From positions 62,001 to 126,000 of the forward strand of contig NZ_RZMW01000043.1 of assembly GCF_003992625.1 (NCBI RefSeq): DNA of 64,000 nucleotides, written 5' to 3'. The position numbers and the translations under genes were made by a program. The notes beneath the pieces are model-generated. The model was not told the origin of the DNA. It did not search any database and saw nothing but the letters and a program-made list of their open reading frames with translations. This DNA comes from Pelagibacterium lentulum. Its GTDB lineage: Bacteria > Pseudomonadota > Alphaproteobacteria > Rhizobiales > Devosiaceae. Below, piece after piece: positions 1 to 8,027 of the stretch. Numbering within the stretch: position 1 is the first letter of the stretch; each line of letters begins with the position of its first letter.

Positions 1-186
1 CAAGGACGCGGTATGGCGCTCGCTTTTCGGTGTGCGCACAAACACCGTTTCCGACAGGTTGAACTCTCCGGCAATGGCCTGCATGCGCGCATCGGAAAGT
101 TCATCGGCCTTGAGAACGACCGCCAGCGGATTGCCTGCCAACCGGTCGCGGGTAAACACATCAAGAATGTAATAGGTTAGTTTCAT
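1..186 (-). CDS. PhzF-family isomerase/epimerase, N-terminal part (runs off window)
   Basis: The first 62 codons of a protein whose 3' part lies outside the window. The N-terminus (MKLTYYILDVFTRDRLAGNP) is the first beta-hairpin typical of the phenazine biosynthesis PhzF-like / diaminopimelate epimerase-fold family. The FNLSETVF motif near residues 42-49 carries the conserved glutamate (about E46) used as acid/base in PhzF enzymes. Substrate is unknown; most family members outside phenazine producers are uncharacterised. The start is the ATG complementary to 184-186. The UPF0303 gene ends just upstream (stop at 197), so the two may be cotranscribed. Confidence 0.8.
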   Translation of the reverse strand, partial: MKLTYYILDVFTRDRLAGNPLAVVLKADELSDARMQAIAGEFNLSETVFVRTPKSERHTASL

Positions 187-196
187 TGCATTGCCC

Positions 197-703
197 TTAC
201 GCCGAACCACCGTCATAAGCATATGATTCTGCATTTATGCCAAGGTGTTGGCATATGCCGCGCACAACCAGCATGTGATCGAGATGTTCGGGCACGCCTG
301 AAACCGTGATCGCGCCGACAACGCCGACATTCTTGATGCGGATGGGAAAACCACCGCCCGCCAATACATAGTCAGCTGCCGACAGGCCGCTATCGGCGGG
401 AAAGGCGCGATTTTGCGGCGTCGCTTTGCGCTCGAGCACCATTCGGTAGCTGCTTTTCCCAAAGCGTTTGACCACGTTGATCTTGCGCCGCACCCAATCG
501 GGATTGTCCGCGCTGGTGCCGGGCAGTGCCATATAGAAAAGCTGCCGATCCCAGAAGCGAATATCGCAAACGATACCAAGATGTTCGGCGCGGGCAAGCT
601 CGCGGATCGTTGAGCCGATCTCGAATGCGATCTCCTCATCGAAACGCTCGAAAACCAGATCGTTTTCATGGGCGATGACGCTGGCCAGATGATGCTGGGA
701 CAT
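197..703 (-). CDS. UPF0303 / heme-degrading-domain (HbpS-like) family protein
   Basis: A 168-residue protein of the UPF0303 / DUF336-like family, related in fold to HbpS/GlcG. The signature WDRQLFYMALPGTSADN and the following WVRRKINVVKRFGKSSY lie near residues 50-90, and a glycine-rich VLAGGGFPIRIK stretch follows. Family members are small cytosolic proteins of unclear function, sometimes proposed to handle heme or oxidised cofactors; nothing here fixes a substrate. The reading frame is open further upstream, but I chose the ATG at 701-703 because a GAGGGAGG ribosome site sits just before it, and the extra 30 residues overlap the ilvC terminator hairpin. Confidence 0.8.
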   Translation of the reverse strand: MSQHHLASVIAHENDLVFERFDEEIAFEIGSTIRELARAEHLGIVCDIRFWDRQLFYMALPGTSADNPDWVRRKINVVKRFGKSSYRMVLERKATPQNRAFPADSGLSAADYVLAGGGFPIRIKNVGVVGAITVSGVPEHLDHMLVVRGICQHLGINAESYAYDGGSA

Positions 704-749
704 GTGCGGCCTCCCTCTTCCTTTTTTCTTATCCGATTTGCCTGGCACA

Positions 750-788
750 GAAACAAAAAAACTGCGCACCGGAACGTCCGATGCGCAG
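750..788 (-). terminator. Rho-independent terminator after ilvC
   Basis: On the minus strand the arms CTGCGCA (788-782) and TGCGCAG (768-762) form a 7-bp stem with further inner pairing, followed directly by a run of seven T. It lies just past the ilvC stop and before the UPF0303 start. Confidence 0.8.
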
Positions 789-817
789 CCCATTATTTTC
801 CAAAATGGAGCAGCGGA

Positions 818-1873
<1,056 letters not shown>

Positions 1874-2503
1874 TTACGCCCCGTAGAGCGCGAAAAACTG
1901 TTCCCGCGCCCGGCGGGCATCGGCGGCGATTGTCTGCTCGTCAAGCTCCATCCGATCGCCGAGCAAAAGCCGGATCTGAACGTCTCGAACCACAAGGCCG
2001 AAAAAGGTGCGGAAAGCGGTTTCGCAATCCTCAAACGACAAGAGACCGGCGTCACGGCCGGCCTGAAGCACTGGCTTCAGGCGCCGCCCCATCGCATAGC
2101 GCCCGTTCTCAAGCACGATGGCTCCGAGATTGCGCTTCTCCTGCCCCGCATGGCTGACCGCCAACCGATTGAGCGCCACGGAAATATCGCCAGCCAGAAC
2201 GCTCAAAAGGTCGCGACCGAATTTTTCCAGCGCGATGGCGAGGGATTTGGCCGTCAGCGTTTCCCGATCCACCGGAACCATGCGCACCTTTGCAGCCTGC
2301 CATTGAACCGTTGCTGTCAAAAGCCCGTCGCGGTCGCCAAACCACTTGTACAGTGTTTCTTTCGAGCAGCTTGCCCGGCGCGCAACTCCGGTCATGGTCA
2401 GCCCATCACCGCCGTCCACGAGCAGCCCCAGGGCGGCATCGAGCACGGCGCGCTGGCGCTCGGTCAGATTGTCTTCACCAATGGTAAGGGTAGGCGGTGT
2501 CAC
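1874..2503 (-). CDS. TetR/AcrR-family transcriptional regulator (AefR-like C-domain)
   Basis: 209 residues. The N-terminal HTH spans about residues 14-60, with the recognition segment MTGVARRASCSKETLYKWFG. The C-terminal ligand domain resembles the TetR_C AefR-like type. The predicted start is GTG (2501-2503) with only a weak ribosome site, so an alternative start is possible. A perfect 18-bp palindrome at 2633-2650 in the divergent region is a good candidate operator, controlling itself and possibly the exported protein gene on the other side. The ligand is unknown. Position next to ilvC does not prove it regulates ilvC. Confidence 0.88.
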   Translation of the reverse strand: MTPPTLTIGEDNLTERQRAVLDAALGLLVDGGDGLTMTGVARRASCSKETLYKWFGDRDGLLTATVQWQAAKVRMVPVDRETLTAKSLAIALEKFGRDLLSVLAGDISVALNRLAVSHAGQEKRNLGAIVLENGRYAMGRRLKPVLQAGRDAGLLSFEDCETAFRTFFGLVVRDVQIRLLLGDRMELDEQTIAADARRAREQFFALYGA

Positions 2504-2632
2504 GCTGTATAAGCTCTAATTCGTTGAAATGATCTGCGCCCGCTAACACATAATCACCGCGGCTGCACGATGGGATCGGCAATCTCATGCGTAAAACCGG
2601 GCGCCATGTCGCTTTTGACGCTGCATATCCAG

Positions 2633-2650
2633 CCGTACCGTACGGTACGG
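2633..2650. promoter_or_regulatory. Perfect 18-bp palindrome, candidate TetR operator
   Basis: CCGTACCGTACGGTACGG is its own reverse complement. It sits in the 251-bp divergent region between the TetR gene (start 2503) and the exported protein gene (start 2755). Size and symmetry fit a TetR dimer site. No other function is apparent. Confidence 0.6.
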
Positions 2651-2754
2651 TTCGGTAAATTGCAAGGTCGAAATCAGGCTTTGCAGAATGGGGCTGAATC
2701 AGCGAGAATCACGCCAACACAGATCTATTCTGCATCAGTCAGGGAATTGCCGCG

Positions 2755-3159
2755 ATGCACAAGCCACTTCTCGCCACCGCAATTATTTTTGCGCTTGCCG
2801 TCCCTGCCCTTGCGCAGGAAGCCGACGGCATAACCTCCGCGCCCATGGTCGGCGCTTCGCTCACCGAAAAAATATGGATGCGCAGCGACAATCCCGGCCT
2901 GCCTGGTTCAATGGTGCTGTTTCTGAGCGAGGGCACCATGCTGATGGATTCCTGCTGGGAAACCTACCGCATCAACACATGGCAGATGATTGATGAGGAC
3001 AATATCACATGGGACGAGGATGGAATGGCGATCGCGGCCGAAATCGTCGAACTCAACGAAGCCGAGTTGATTCTCTCGCTGCACCTTGGAGAAGAAACCG
3101 TCGAGCAGCATTTTGAAGCCGCTCCGGTTCCCTATATCTGTCCCGACCTGCCACGCTAG
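2755..3159 (+). CDS. Hypothetical exported protein
   Basis: 134 residues that I do not recognise. Residues 1-20 form a signal peptide (MHKPLL, hydrophobic core, AVPALAQ cleavage region), so the mature protein should be periplasmic. The mature part is acidic, contains two cysteines (in DSCWE and YICPD) that could form a disulfide, and has alternating short strand-like segments. The gene is divergent from the TetR regulator, with the 18-bp palindrome between them, which suggests shared control. The stop codon TAG is part of the first bases (CTAGAG) of a dispersed palindromic repeat. Confidence 0.65.
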   Translation: MHKPLLATAIIFALAVPALAQEADGITSAPMVGASLTEKIWMRSDNPGLPGSMVLFLSEGTMLMDSCWETYRINTWQMIDEDNITWDEDGMAIAAEIVELNEAELILSLHLGEETVEQHFEAAPVPYICPDLPR

Positions 3160-3228
3160 AGTGCTTACCGAATAAGTGGAAACCACTTATTCGGTTCGGA
3201 AGCGCGACAACACAAAGACTCTAAGATC
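3156..3228 (+). repeat. RIME-like dispersed palindromic repeat, copy 1
   Basis: Begins CTAGAG and contains a perfect 13-bp inverted repeat, ACCGAATAAGTGG / CCACTTATTCGGT (3167-3179 and 3183-3195), separated by AAA. TTCGGAAGCGCGACAACAC and CTCTAAG follow. The block order CTAGAG, AAGTGGAAAC, GGTTCGG, CGCGACAA matches the copy at 54985-55045 on the other strand. It resembles the Rhizobiales intergenic mosaic palindromes (RIME type). The ends are approximate. Confidence 0.65.
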
Positions 3229-3748
3229 AGGTCGAGAAATCGCAGTAATATTGCGGGATGCCGCGATAGGTCCCGAAGTCGGTGGTAATGCCGACAATAT
3301 TGTCCGGGTCTGCATCGAGCGCGGTGGAAGAGGCCAGGGCCAGCGGCACAAAAGTTGCTTCCAGCGCTGGTTGGTCTGGCTGGAAGTAAACGCTGACAAT
3401 GCTGATCCCGCTATCGATACCCATGATGAAGGCGATGTGGCTGACCTCGAAATCCTTCCACATGCCTTTGATCGGTATGCGAACCTCGCGATATTCGTCT
3501 TCAATCTGAATTTCCAGATCATTGAAATAGGGCCGATATTCTTCCGGCAGCGGGATGGGCTCGCCTTGGGCGATGCTGGCCCATATCCGATCAAGATCGG
3601 GATCGATGTGGCACTGCTCGGTCAACCCGTCTAGCAGCATGGACAAATCGAGATGGGTTGGCGGCTCATCGCCCAACCCCACGAACCCCAAGACTGCAAC
3701 GACGCTGCCCATGACGACATCGCCAGCCTTATCCACCCATTCAAACAT
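3227..3748 (-). CDS. Hypothetical protein
   Basis: 173 residues, not recognised. Residues 10-27 (VVMGSVVAVLGFVGLG) form a short hydrophobic segment after MFEWVDKAGD. It could be a poor signal or an anchor, but the remainder is soluble, acidic and rich in aromatic residues. Two cysteines occur, at QCHIDPD and near the C-terminus (YYCDF). It lies alone between a repeat and a terminator, so it is probably monocistronic. Codon use resembles its neighbours, which supports a real gene. Confidence 0.6.
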   Translation of the reverse strand: MFEWVDKAGDVVMGSVVAVLGFVGLGDEPPTHLDLSMLLDGLTEQCHIDPDLDRIWASIAQGEPIPLPEEYRPYFNDLEIQIEDEYREVRIPIKGMWKDFEVSHIAFIMGIDSGISIVSVYFQPDQPALEATFVPLALASSTALDADPDNIVGITTDFGTYRGIPQYYCDFST

Positions 3749-3761
3749 CGGTTTCTTGCCT

Positions 3762-3797
3762 CGAAAAAATAAGGGCCACCTTCCGGCAGCCCTTATT
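3762..3797 (-). terminator. Rho-independent terminator of the FMN reductase gene
   Basis: The inverted repeat AATAAGGG ... CCCTTATT (3768-3775 and 3790-3797) is followed on the minus strand by six T. It lies 44 bp past the stop of the 3841-4449 gene. Confidence 0.75.
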
Positions 3798-3840
3798 ACG
3801 CGATTTTTTCGTGACTAAATAGAGGTTGTAAGACTACGGA

Positions 3841-4449
3841 TTACTCAGCAGCAATGGCTTCAATCTTGCCTTCACGAGCAGCCTTGGTGGCATTGGTCCA
3901 CCAGACGAGCTGATCGAGCATATCCTTGGCGCTGCCGCCGATTGCGCCTTCGATATCGGTCATCGGACCGTTGGCGCCCATCGGATGCACCTTCATGAAT
4001 TCAGCACCGGCAATATGAACGGCAGAACGGGTGGAAGCAATCTGCAATTCGACGTTGATGGTCCGCAGGTGCTCAATGGCACGCGCTGCGCCCATTGAAC
4101 CGTAACCGACAAAACCTGCAGCCTTCTGGGTCCATTCTACATAGGCCTGATCGATCGCATTCTTCAGCGCGCCGGTGATCGAGCGGTTATATTCAGCAAC
4201 AACGAAAATATAGCCGTCAAATTCGGCAACCTTTTTCTGCCATGCAACGGCCTTGGGGTCCTGCGTCGGCACCCAGGCGTTGGAGGCCACCTCGTTGAAG
4301 AAAGGCAAATCGAAATCGCGCAGGTCGAGCAATTCGACGTCCATATCGTCGCGAGCTTTGGCCTGTTCCAGAATCCACTGCGCGGGCTTGTCAGCAAAGC
4401 GGCTGTCGCGCGTGGACGAGATGATGATACCGATTTTTGGCTTGGACAT
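3841..4449 (-). CDS. NAD(P)H-dependent FMN reductase family flavoprotein
   Basis: 202 residues with a flavodoxin-like fold. The N-terminal KIGIIISSTRDSRF loop binds the FMN phosphate, and VVAEYNRSITGALKNAID near residues 80-97 is the family signature, followed by GFVGYGSMGAARA. Family members are cytosolic quinone, azo or flavin reductases; the real electron acceptor cannot be told from sequence. I chose the ATG at 4447-4449 because GAGGAA precedes it at good spacing. The upstream region carries inverted GTTAC/GTAAC boxes, suggesting control by an HxlR- or MarR-type repressor encoded elsewhere. Confidence 0.85.
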   Translation of the reverse strand: MSKPKIGIIISSTRDSRFADKPAQWILEQAKARDDMDVELLDLRDFDLPFFNEVASNAWVPTQDPKAVAWQKKVAEFDGYIFVVAEYNRSITGALKNAIDQAYVEWTQKAAGFVGYGSMGAARAIEHLRTINVELQIASTRSAVHIAGAEFMKVHPMGANGPMTDIEGAIGGSAKDMLDQLVWWTNATKAAREGKIEAIAAE

Positions 4450-4469
4450 GAGCAGTTCCTCATTCATTG

Positions 4470-4549
4470 GTTACGTAAAGTGCGTAACGCCCAATATGTA
4501 ACTTTTGGTCCATCGCACAAGTAGGCACATTGGTGTCACCGGGTTACAT
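4470..4549. promoter_or_regulatory. Inverted GTTAC/GTAAC boxes upstream of the FMN reductase
   Basis: GTTACG-N7-CGTAAC at 4470-4488 and a second pair ATGTAAC (4496-4502) / GTTACAT (4543-4549) lie just upstream of the reductase start. Repeated dyads at this place look like operator sites. The regulator is not in the window. The rest of the gap to 4696 shows nothing I can name. Confidence 0.4.
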
Positions 4550-4696
4550 TCATCTGCCCATCGGATGGCCGACCACAAACCAACGCCCCTCCAACATACT
4601 GATAAACTTTAGACTTTTTTCTACCACAGGCACTAGAGGAAATTTGAAACGATTGTTCGTCCAAAGCAAACAATCTGGACGCTCGCACCGAACCTG

Positions 4697-5224
4697 CTAT
4701 TGACGTTCGATGACAAGGCGGACGTTACCGACTGGCAGACCGAACATGCGGACCAGCGCTTCATTGATGATCGCGCCATCGGCGCGCCGATAAAGAATGT
4801 CCGAAAAAGACAATCGCGTTACCTCGCCATTGGCCTCTATATCGGCGGTATAATCGAGGGTAATGCCATTTTCGGTTTCACGCACATCGGCCTCTCCGAC
4901 GACATCCTCGCGCATGCCGCTCCAGCGCCCCGGAGCGGTTCGGGTGAAGCGCCAGGTAAGCTGCTGGACCTCGCCGTCATCCCAATAAAAGTCCTCGACC
5001 ACCGTCAGGGTATCGCTGCTCAACGTGCCATTGAGATCGACGTCAAATCCACGCCTGTACCCGGTAATGGGCACGACAAACTCGCCCCGTCCGCGCGATT
5101 GCCCCGCAAAGGCTTCATCCAGAGTCAGCGAAGTATCGGCGGATAGCGGTACCCGAGGCACACGAGCACAACCGCCCAACGCAAGTGCTGCCAATCCCCC
5201 AGCCAAAAGTGTCCGTCTGAGCAT
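4697..5224 (-). CDS. DUF3833 family lipoprotein
   Basis: 175 residues with a lipoprotein signal: MLRRTLLAGGLAALALGGC, lipobox LGGC with Cys19. The body matches the DUF3833 pattern: GRGEFVVPITGYRRGFDVDL, then DFYWDDGEVQQLTWRF, then a WSG...DDVVGEA-type segment, ending FGLPVGNVRLVIER. Function is unknown; the family is envelope-associated and lipocalin-like in its strand pattern. It starts 9 bp after the stop of the upstream exported protein gene, so the two form an operon. Confidence 0.8.
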   Translation of the reverse strand: MLRRTLLAGGLAALALGGCARVPRVPLSADTSLTLDEAFAGQSRGRGEFVVPITGYRRGFDVDLNGTLSSDTLTVVEDFYWDDGEVQQLTWRFTRTAPGRWSGMREDVVGEADVRETENGITLDYTADIEANGEVTRLSFSDILYRRADGAIINEALVRMFGLPVGNVRLVIERQ

Positions 5225-5233
5225 ATCGTCCCC

Positions 5234-5617
5234 CTACCCTTCGATCCGCGCTGTACCGGTTTCGCCATTATTGCGAATCCATTGCACCTGATCAGGCCCG
5301 ATCCATGTGAGGTTGAAGCACATCGGTTCGCCGTCGTACCAAGTCTCGAATTGCTGGCAGAGCCGGTCGGCATCGATCCACCAGCGTCCGCGGTCGCGCG
5401 GTTGCATGAACCGGCCCAGCCCCAGCGCCTGGCCATCACCGTTCACTTCGCCATTGGCGAGATAATTGAGTGGGAATTCACCGCCGAAAGGCGCAGCGAG
5501 ATAGATGCGTTTTCCAATAATCTCGCGCTCTATATCGCTGGCGGACAAAGGTTCGGACTGCGCGGGCGAAGCGGCACAAAGGGCCAAAGCCACACCGGTC
5601 GCAAGTGCAATTCGCAT
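5234..5617 (-). CDS. Hypothetical exported protein
   Basis: 127 residues from the ATG at 5615-5617, chosen because GGAGGG lies at good spacing before it; the longer frame adds 13 residues without a ribosome site. A signal peptide covers about residues 1-20 (MRIALATGVALALCAASPAQS). The mature part has two cysteines (RLCQQF and MCFNL), several tryptophans and a GRWWIDADRLC segment, seen in many small periplasmic proteins of Rhizobiales that I cannot assign to a function. It is cotranscribed with the DUF3833 lipoprotein downstream. Confidence 0.7.
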   Translation of the reverse strand: MRIALATGVALALCAASPAQSEPLSASDIEREIIGKRIYLAAPFGGEFPLNYLANGEVNGDGQALGLGRFMQPRDRGRWWIDADRLCQQFETWYDGEPMCFNLTWIGPDQVQWIRNNGETGTARIEG

Positions 5618-5712
5618 GACAACCCTCCAAAATCGTTTGGAGTAGTTACGAGCCAACCCGTGAACGGATCACCCCTTTTAGGGGTTCACGCGATCACATC
5701 TGCCTCGATGTG

Positions 5713-6456
5713 CTAGACCTCCAGCACGGCCCGATACTTCCTCACCGCTTTGGCAAAGCCATAAAGCAACGCATCGGCGGTGATCCCATGCCCGATCGAA
5801 ACTTCATCGACGCCGGGAACATGGGCCTGGAAATCGGGCAGATTGGCCAGCGTCAGATCGTGCCCGGCATTAAGTCCCATCCCGGCGGCCTTGGCGGCGC
5901 GTGCTGTCTCGGCAAGGATGGCAAGCTGGGCCCTGCCCGCTTCCGGATCATCGTAGCAGGAACCGTAAGGGCCGGTGTAAAGCTCAACGCGGTCTGCACC
6001 GGTCGCCTTGGCCGCTTCTATGCCAGCCATCCCGGCATCGGGATCGCAAAACAGCGAAATTCGACGCCCCGGCACCTTCAAACGCTGGACAACCGAGGTC
6101 AGGAAATTGCCTTTCCCGGCAAAATCCCAACCATGATCGGAAGTTGCCTGCGCCGGGTCGTCTGGGACAAGCGTGACCTGATGAGGATTAACCGCCTCGA
6201 TCAGATCGAGAAACTCATCGCTGGGATAGCCCTCGATATTGAACTCGGCCTGCGGATATTCAGCATCGAGCAACGCCTTGATCTCAGGCACATCCGAGCG
6301 CCTAATATGCCGCTCGTCAGGGCGCGGATGCACCGTCACCCCCACCGCACCGGCATCGAGCACGATCCGGGCGATACCCACCACGCTCGGCCAAGGCAGA
6401 TCGCGGCGATTGCGCAATTGCGCAACGGCATTGAGGTTGACGGAGAGCTTTGTCAT
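5713..6456 (-). CDS. pdxJ: Pyridoxine 5'-phosphate synthase
   Basis: Condenses 3-amino-2-oxopropyl phosphate with 1-deoxyxylulose 5-phosphate to pyridoxine 5'-phosphate in the DXP-dependent B6 pathway. 247 residues, a TIM barrel of normal length. Recognisable elements are the start [16 protein letters not shown], the [14 protein letters not shown] segment near residues 39-53 with its catalytic histidine, [15 protein letters not shown], and the closing [13 protein letters not shown] and EVSIGHG motifs. It stands alone. A short hairpin (CCCC/GGGG) lies at 5660-5690, but it has no T run. Confidence 0.95.
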   Translation of the reverse strand: MTKLSVNLNAVAQLRNRRDLPWPSVVGIARIVLDAGAVGVTVHPRPDERHIRRSDVPEIKALLDAEYPQAEFNIEGYPSDEFLDLIEAVNPHQVTLVPDDPAQATSDHGWDFAGKGNFLTSVVQRLKVPGRRISLFCDPDAGMAGIEAAKATGADRVELYTGPYGSCYDDPEAGRAQLAILAETARAAKAAGMGLNAGHDLTLANLPDFQAHVPGVDEVSIGHGITADALLYGFAKAVRKYRAVLEV

Positions 6457-6556
6457 GGGATGGTCCGGAACTTAATAGTCTTTATGAGGCTCTCTCTAGC
6501 GCGAAACAGCGCACACAAGAACCCTTCTTTATGCGTATGGGCCGCCGACACCGGCC

Positions 6557-7444
6557 TTAAGTTGTCGGCGGCAATGTCGTGCGCTTGCGCGAGTGCATGA
6601 CGAGAATCACCCCGCTAATCGTCACCAGGACGATACCGGCCATGGCAATCGCGTTGGGCAATTCACCGAAAAGCACAAAGCCAAGCAGCATGGCCCAAAG
6701 AATCGAGCTGTAAAGAAAGGGCGCAACCACCCCAACCGGTGCAACCCGGAAAGTGAGAAAGATAAAGAGTTGCCCAAACATAAGGAAAAACGCCGAGCCG
6801 GTCAGAAGCCAGATATGTTCGGGACGCGGCATCACCCATTCATCAAATAGAAGCGTTGCAATACCGGACGCCAGCATCACCATGATGACCGCGCCATAGG
6901 CGACAATCGGACCGGGCATTTCAGCAGGCACCTTGCGGGCGGCAAGATCGCGCGCCGCCATGCCGCCAGCCGCTGCCAAACCCAAAAGCGCCCAGGGCGA
7001 AATCGCATCCATTGTGGGCTGCGCGACGAGCAAGGCACCGATGAACCCGACAACGATCAGCCCAATCCGCATCAGCCCCAGCTTTTCGCCGAAAAGAAAG
7101 GCTGCACCGATCAGGAGGATCATGGGCGAAAGCTGACCGATTGCCGTTATGTCGGCAATGGGCATTCGTGCCAGCGCGTTGATGAAACAAAAGACGGTGA
7201 TGATCTCGAAAAGATTCCGCAGCAGCGCCCACTTGTTGCCGATCATCGAAAACTTCGATGCCGTGCGCGTAAAAAAGACGAGCGGCAGACACCATAGCGC
7301 CGCCGCCACGCCACGCATGAAAAGCACCTGAAAAACCGGCAACTCAGCGGTCGCAAACTTCATCAGGGAGTCATTTGTGACAAAACATGCTGTCGCGGCA
7401 ACCATGAGAATGATGCCGCGAACATTCGCCGAAAGCGCTGGCAA
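6557..7444 (-). CDS. EamA/DMT-superfamily permease
   Basis: 295 residues with about ten hydrophobic helices and two EamA repeats. The N-terminal ones begin GIILMVAATACFVTNDSLMKF and the second repeat starts near residue 150. The C-terminus is short and basic. The transported compound is unknown; members export amino acids, nucleosides or other metabolites. The predicted start is TTG at 7442-7444, a few bases past the ilvH stop, with GAAGG of the ilvH end as a possible ribosome site. It is thus the last gene of the ilvI-ilvH operon. Linkage to branched-chain amino acid synthesis makes export of an intermediate or product possible, but this is inference. Confidence 0.82.
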   Translation of the reverse strand: MPALSANVRGIILMVAATACFVTNDSLMKFATAELPVFQVLFMRGVAAALWCLPLVFFTRTASKFSMIGNKWALLRNLFEIITVFCFINALARMPIADITAIGQLSPMILLIGAAFLFGEKLGLMRIGLIVVGFIGALLVAQPTMDAISPWALLGLAAAGGMAARDLAARKVPAEMPGPIVAYGAVIMVMLASGIATLLFDEWVMPRPEHIWLLTGSAFFLMFGQLFIFLTFRVAPVGVVAPFLYSSILWAMLLGFVLFGELPNAIAMAGIVLVTISGVILVMHSRKRTTLPPTT

Positions 7445-7449
7445 TTTGG

Positions 7450-8019
7450 TTACATGCCTTCCGAACCGCGGGTAATCGCGGCAAGACCGGTGCGAACCAC
7501 TTCGACAAGCCCCAGCGGGGCCATGAGCGAAATGAACTGCTCCACCTTGGAGGATTTGCCCGTCACCTCGAACACGAAACTTTCGGTCGACGCATCGATC
7601 ACCTGCGCGCGGAAGGCGTCAGCAAGACGCAGCGCTTCCACACGATGCTCACCGACACCGGCGACCTTGACCAGCGCCAACTCGCGCTCGATGGCATTGC
7701 CTTCCGCTGTCAGGTCGTGAACCTTGTGAACCGGCACCAGCCGCTCAAGTTGCAGCTTGATCTGCGCCAGAATCTTTGGCGTCGCGACCGTTACAACGGT
7801 AATCCGTGAGCGGTGCTTGTCGTGCTCGGTTTCCGATACCGTGAGCGAGTCGATATTGAACCCGCGCGCCGAAAACAGCCCGACCACGCGCGCGAGGACG
7901 CCCGGCTCGTTATCGACAAGCACCGTCAGGGTATGGCGTTCGGGTTCCTGAGTCTGCTGGGTCAGAAAATAGGCCGAACCGGTCGGCAGCAAATTTGCGT
8001 TCATGTTCATTGTCCTCAA
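7450..8019 (-). CDS. ilvH: Acetolactate synthase small (regulatory) subunit
   Basis: 189 residues. An N-terminal ACT domain at about residues 28-100 (HTLTVLVDNEPGVLARVVGL, GFNIDSLTVSETEH) binds valine for feedback inhibition, and a C-terminal ALS_ss_C domain follows (RHALRLADAFRA-like region, then VEQFISLMAPLGLVEVVRTG). It associates with the IlvI catalytic subunit encoded 8 bp upstream. The start could be the first ATG or the ATG three codons later; both are close to the ribosome site. It is cotranscribed with ilvI and subject to the leader attenuator. Confidence 0.95.
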   Translation of the reverse strand: MRTMNMNANLLPTGSAYFLTQQTQEPERHTLTVLVDNEPGVLARVVGLFSARGFNIDSLTVSETEHDKHRSRITVVTVATPKILAQIKLQLERLVPVHKVHDLTAEGNAIERELALVKVAGVGEHRVEALRLADAFRAQVIDASTESFVFEVTGKSSKVEQFISLMAPLGLVEVVRTGLAAITRGSEGM

Positions 8020-8027
8020 GCGCTCCC

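Noticed and set aside
5660-5695. Hairpin CACCCC / GGGGTT between pdxJ and the exported protein gene as a terminator
   Set aside because: No T run follows on either strand.
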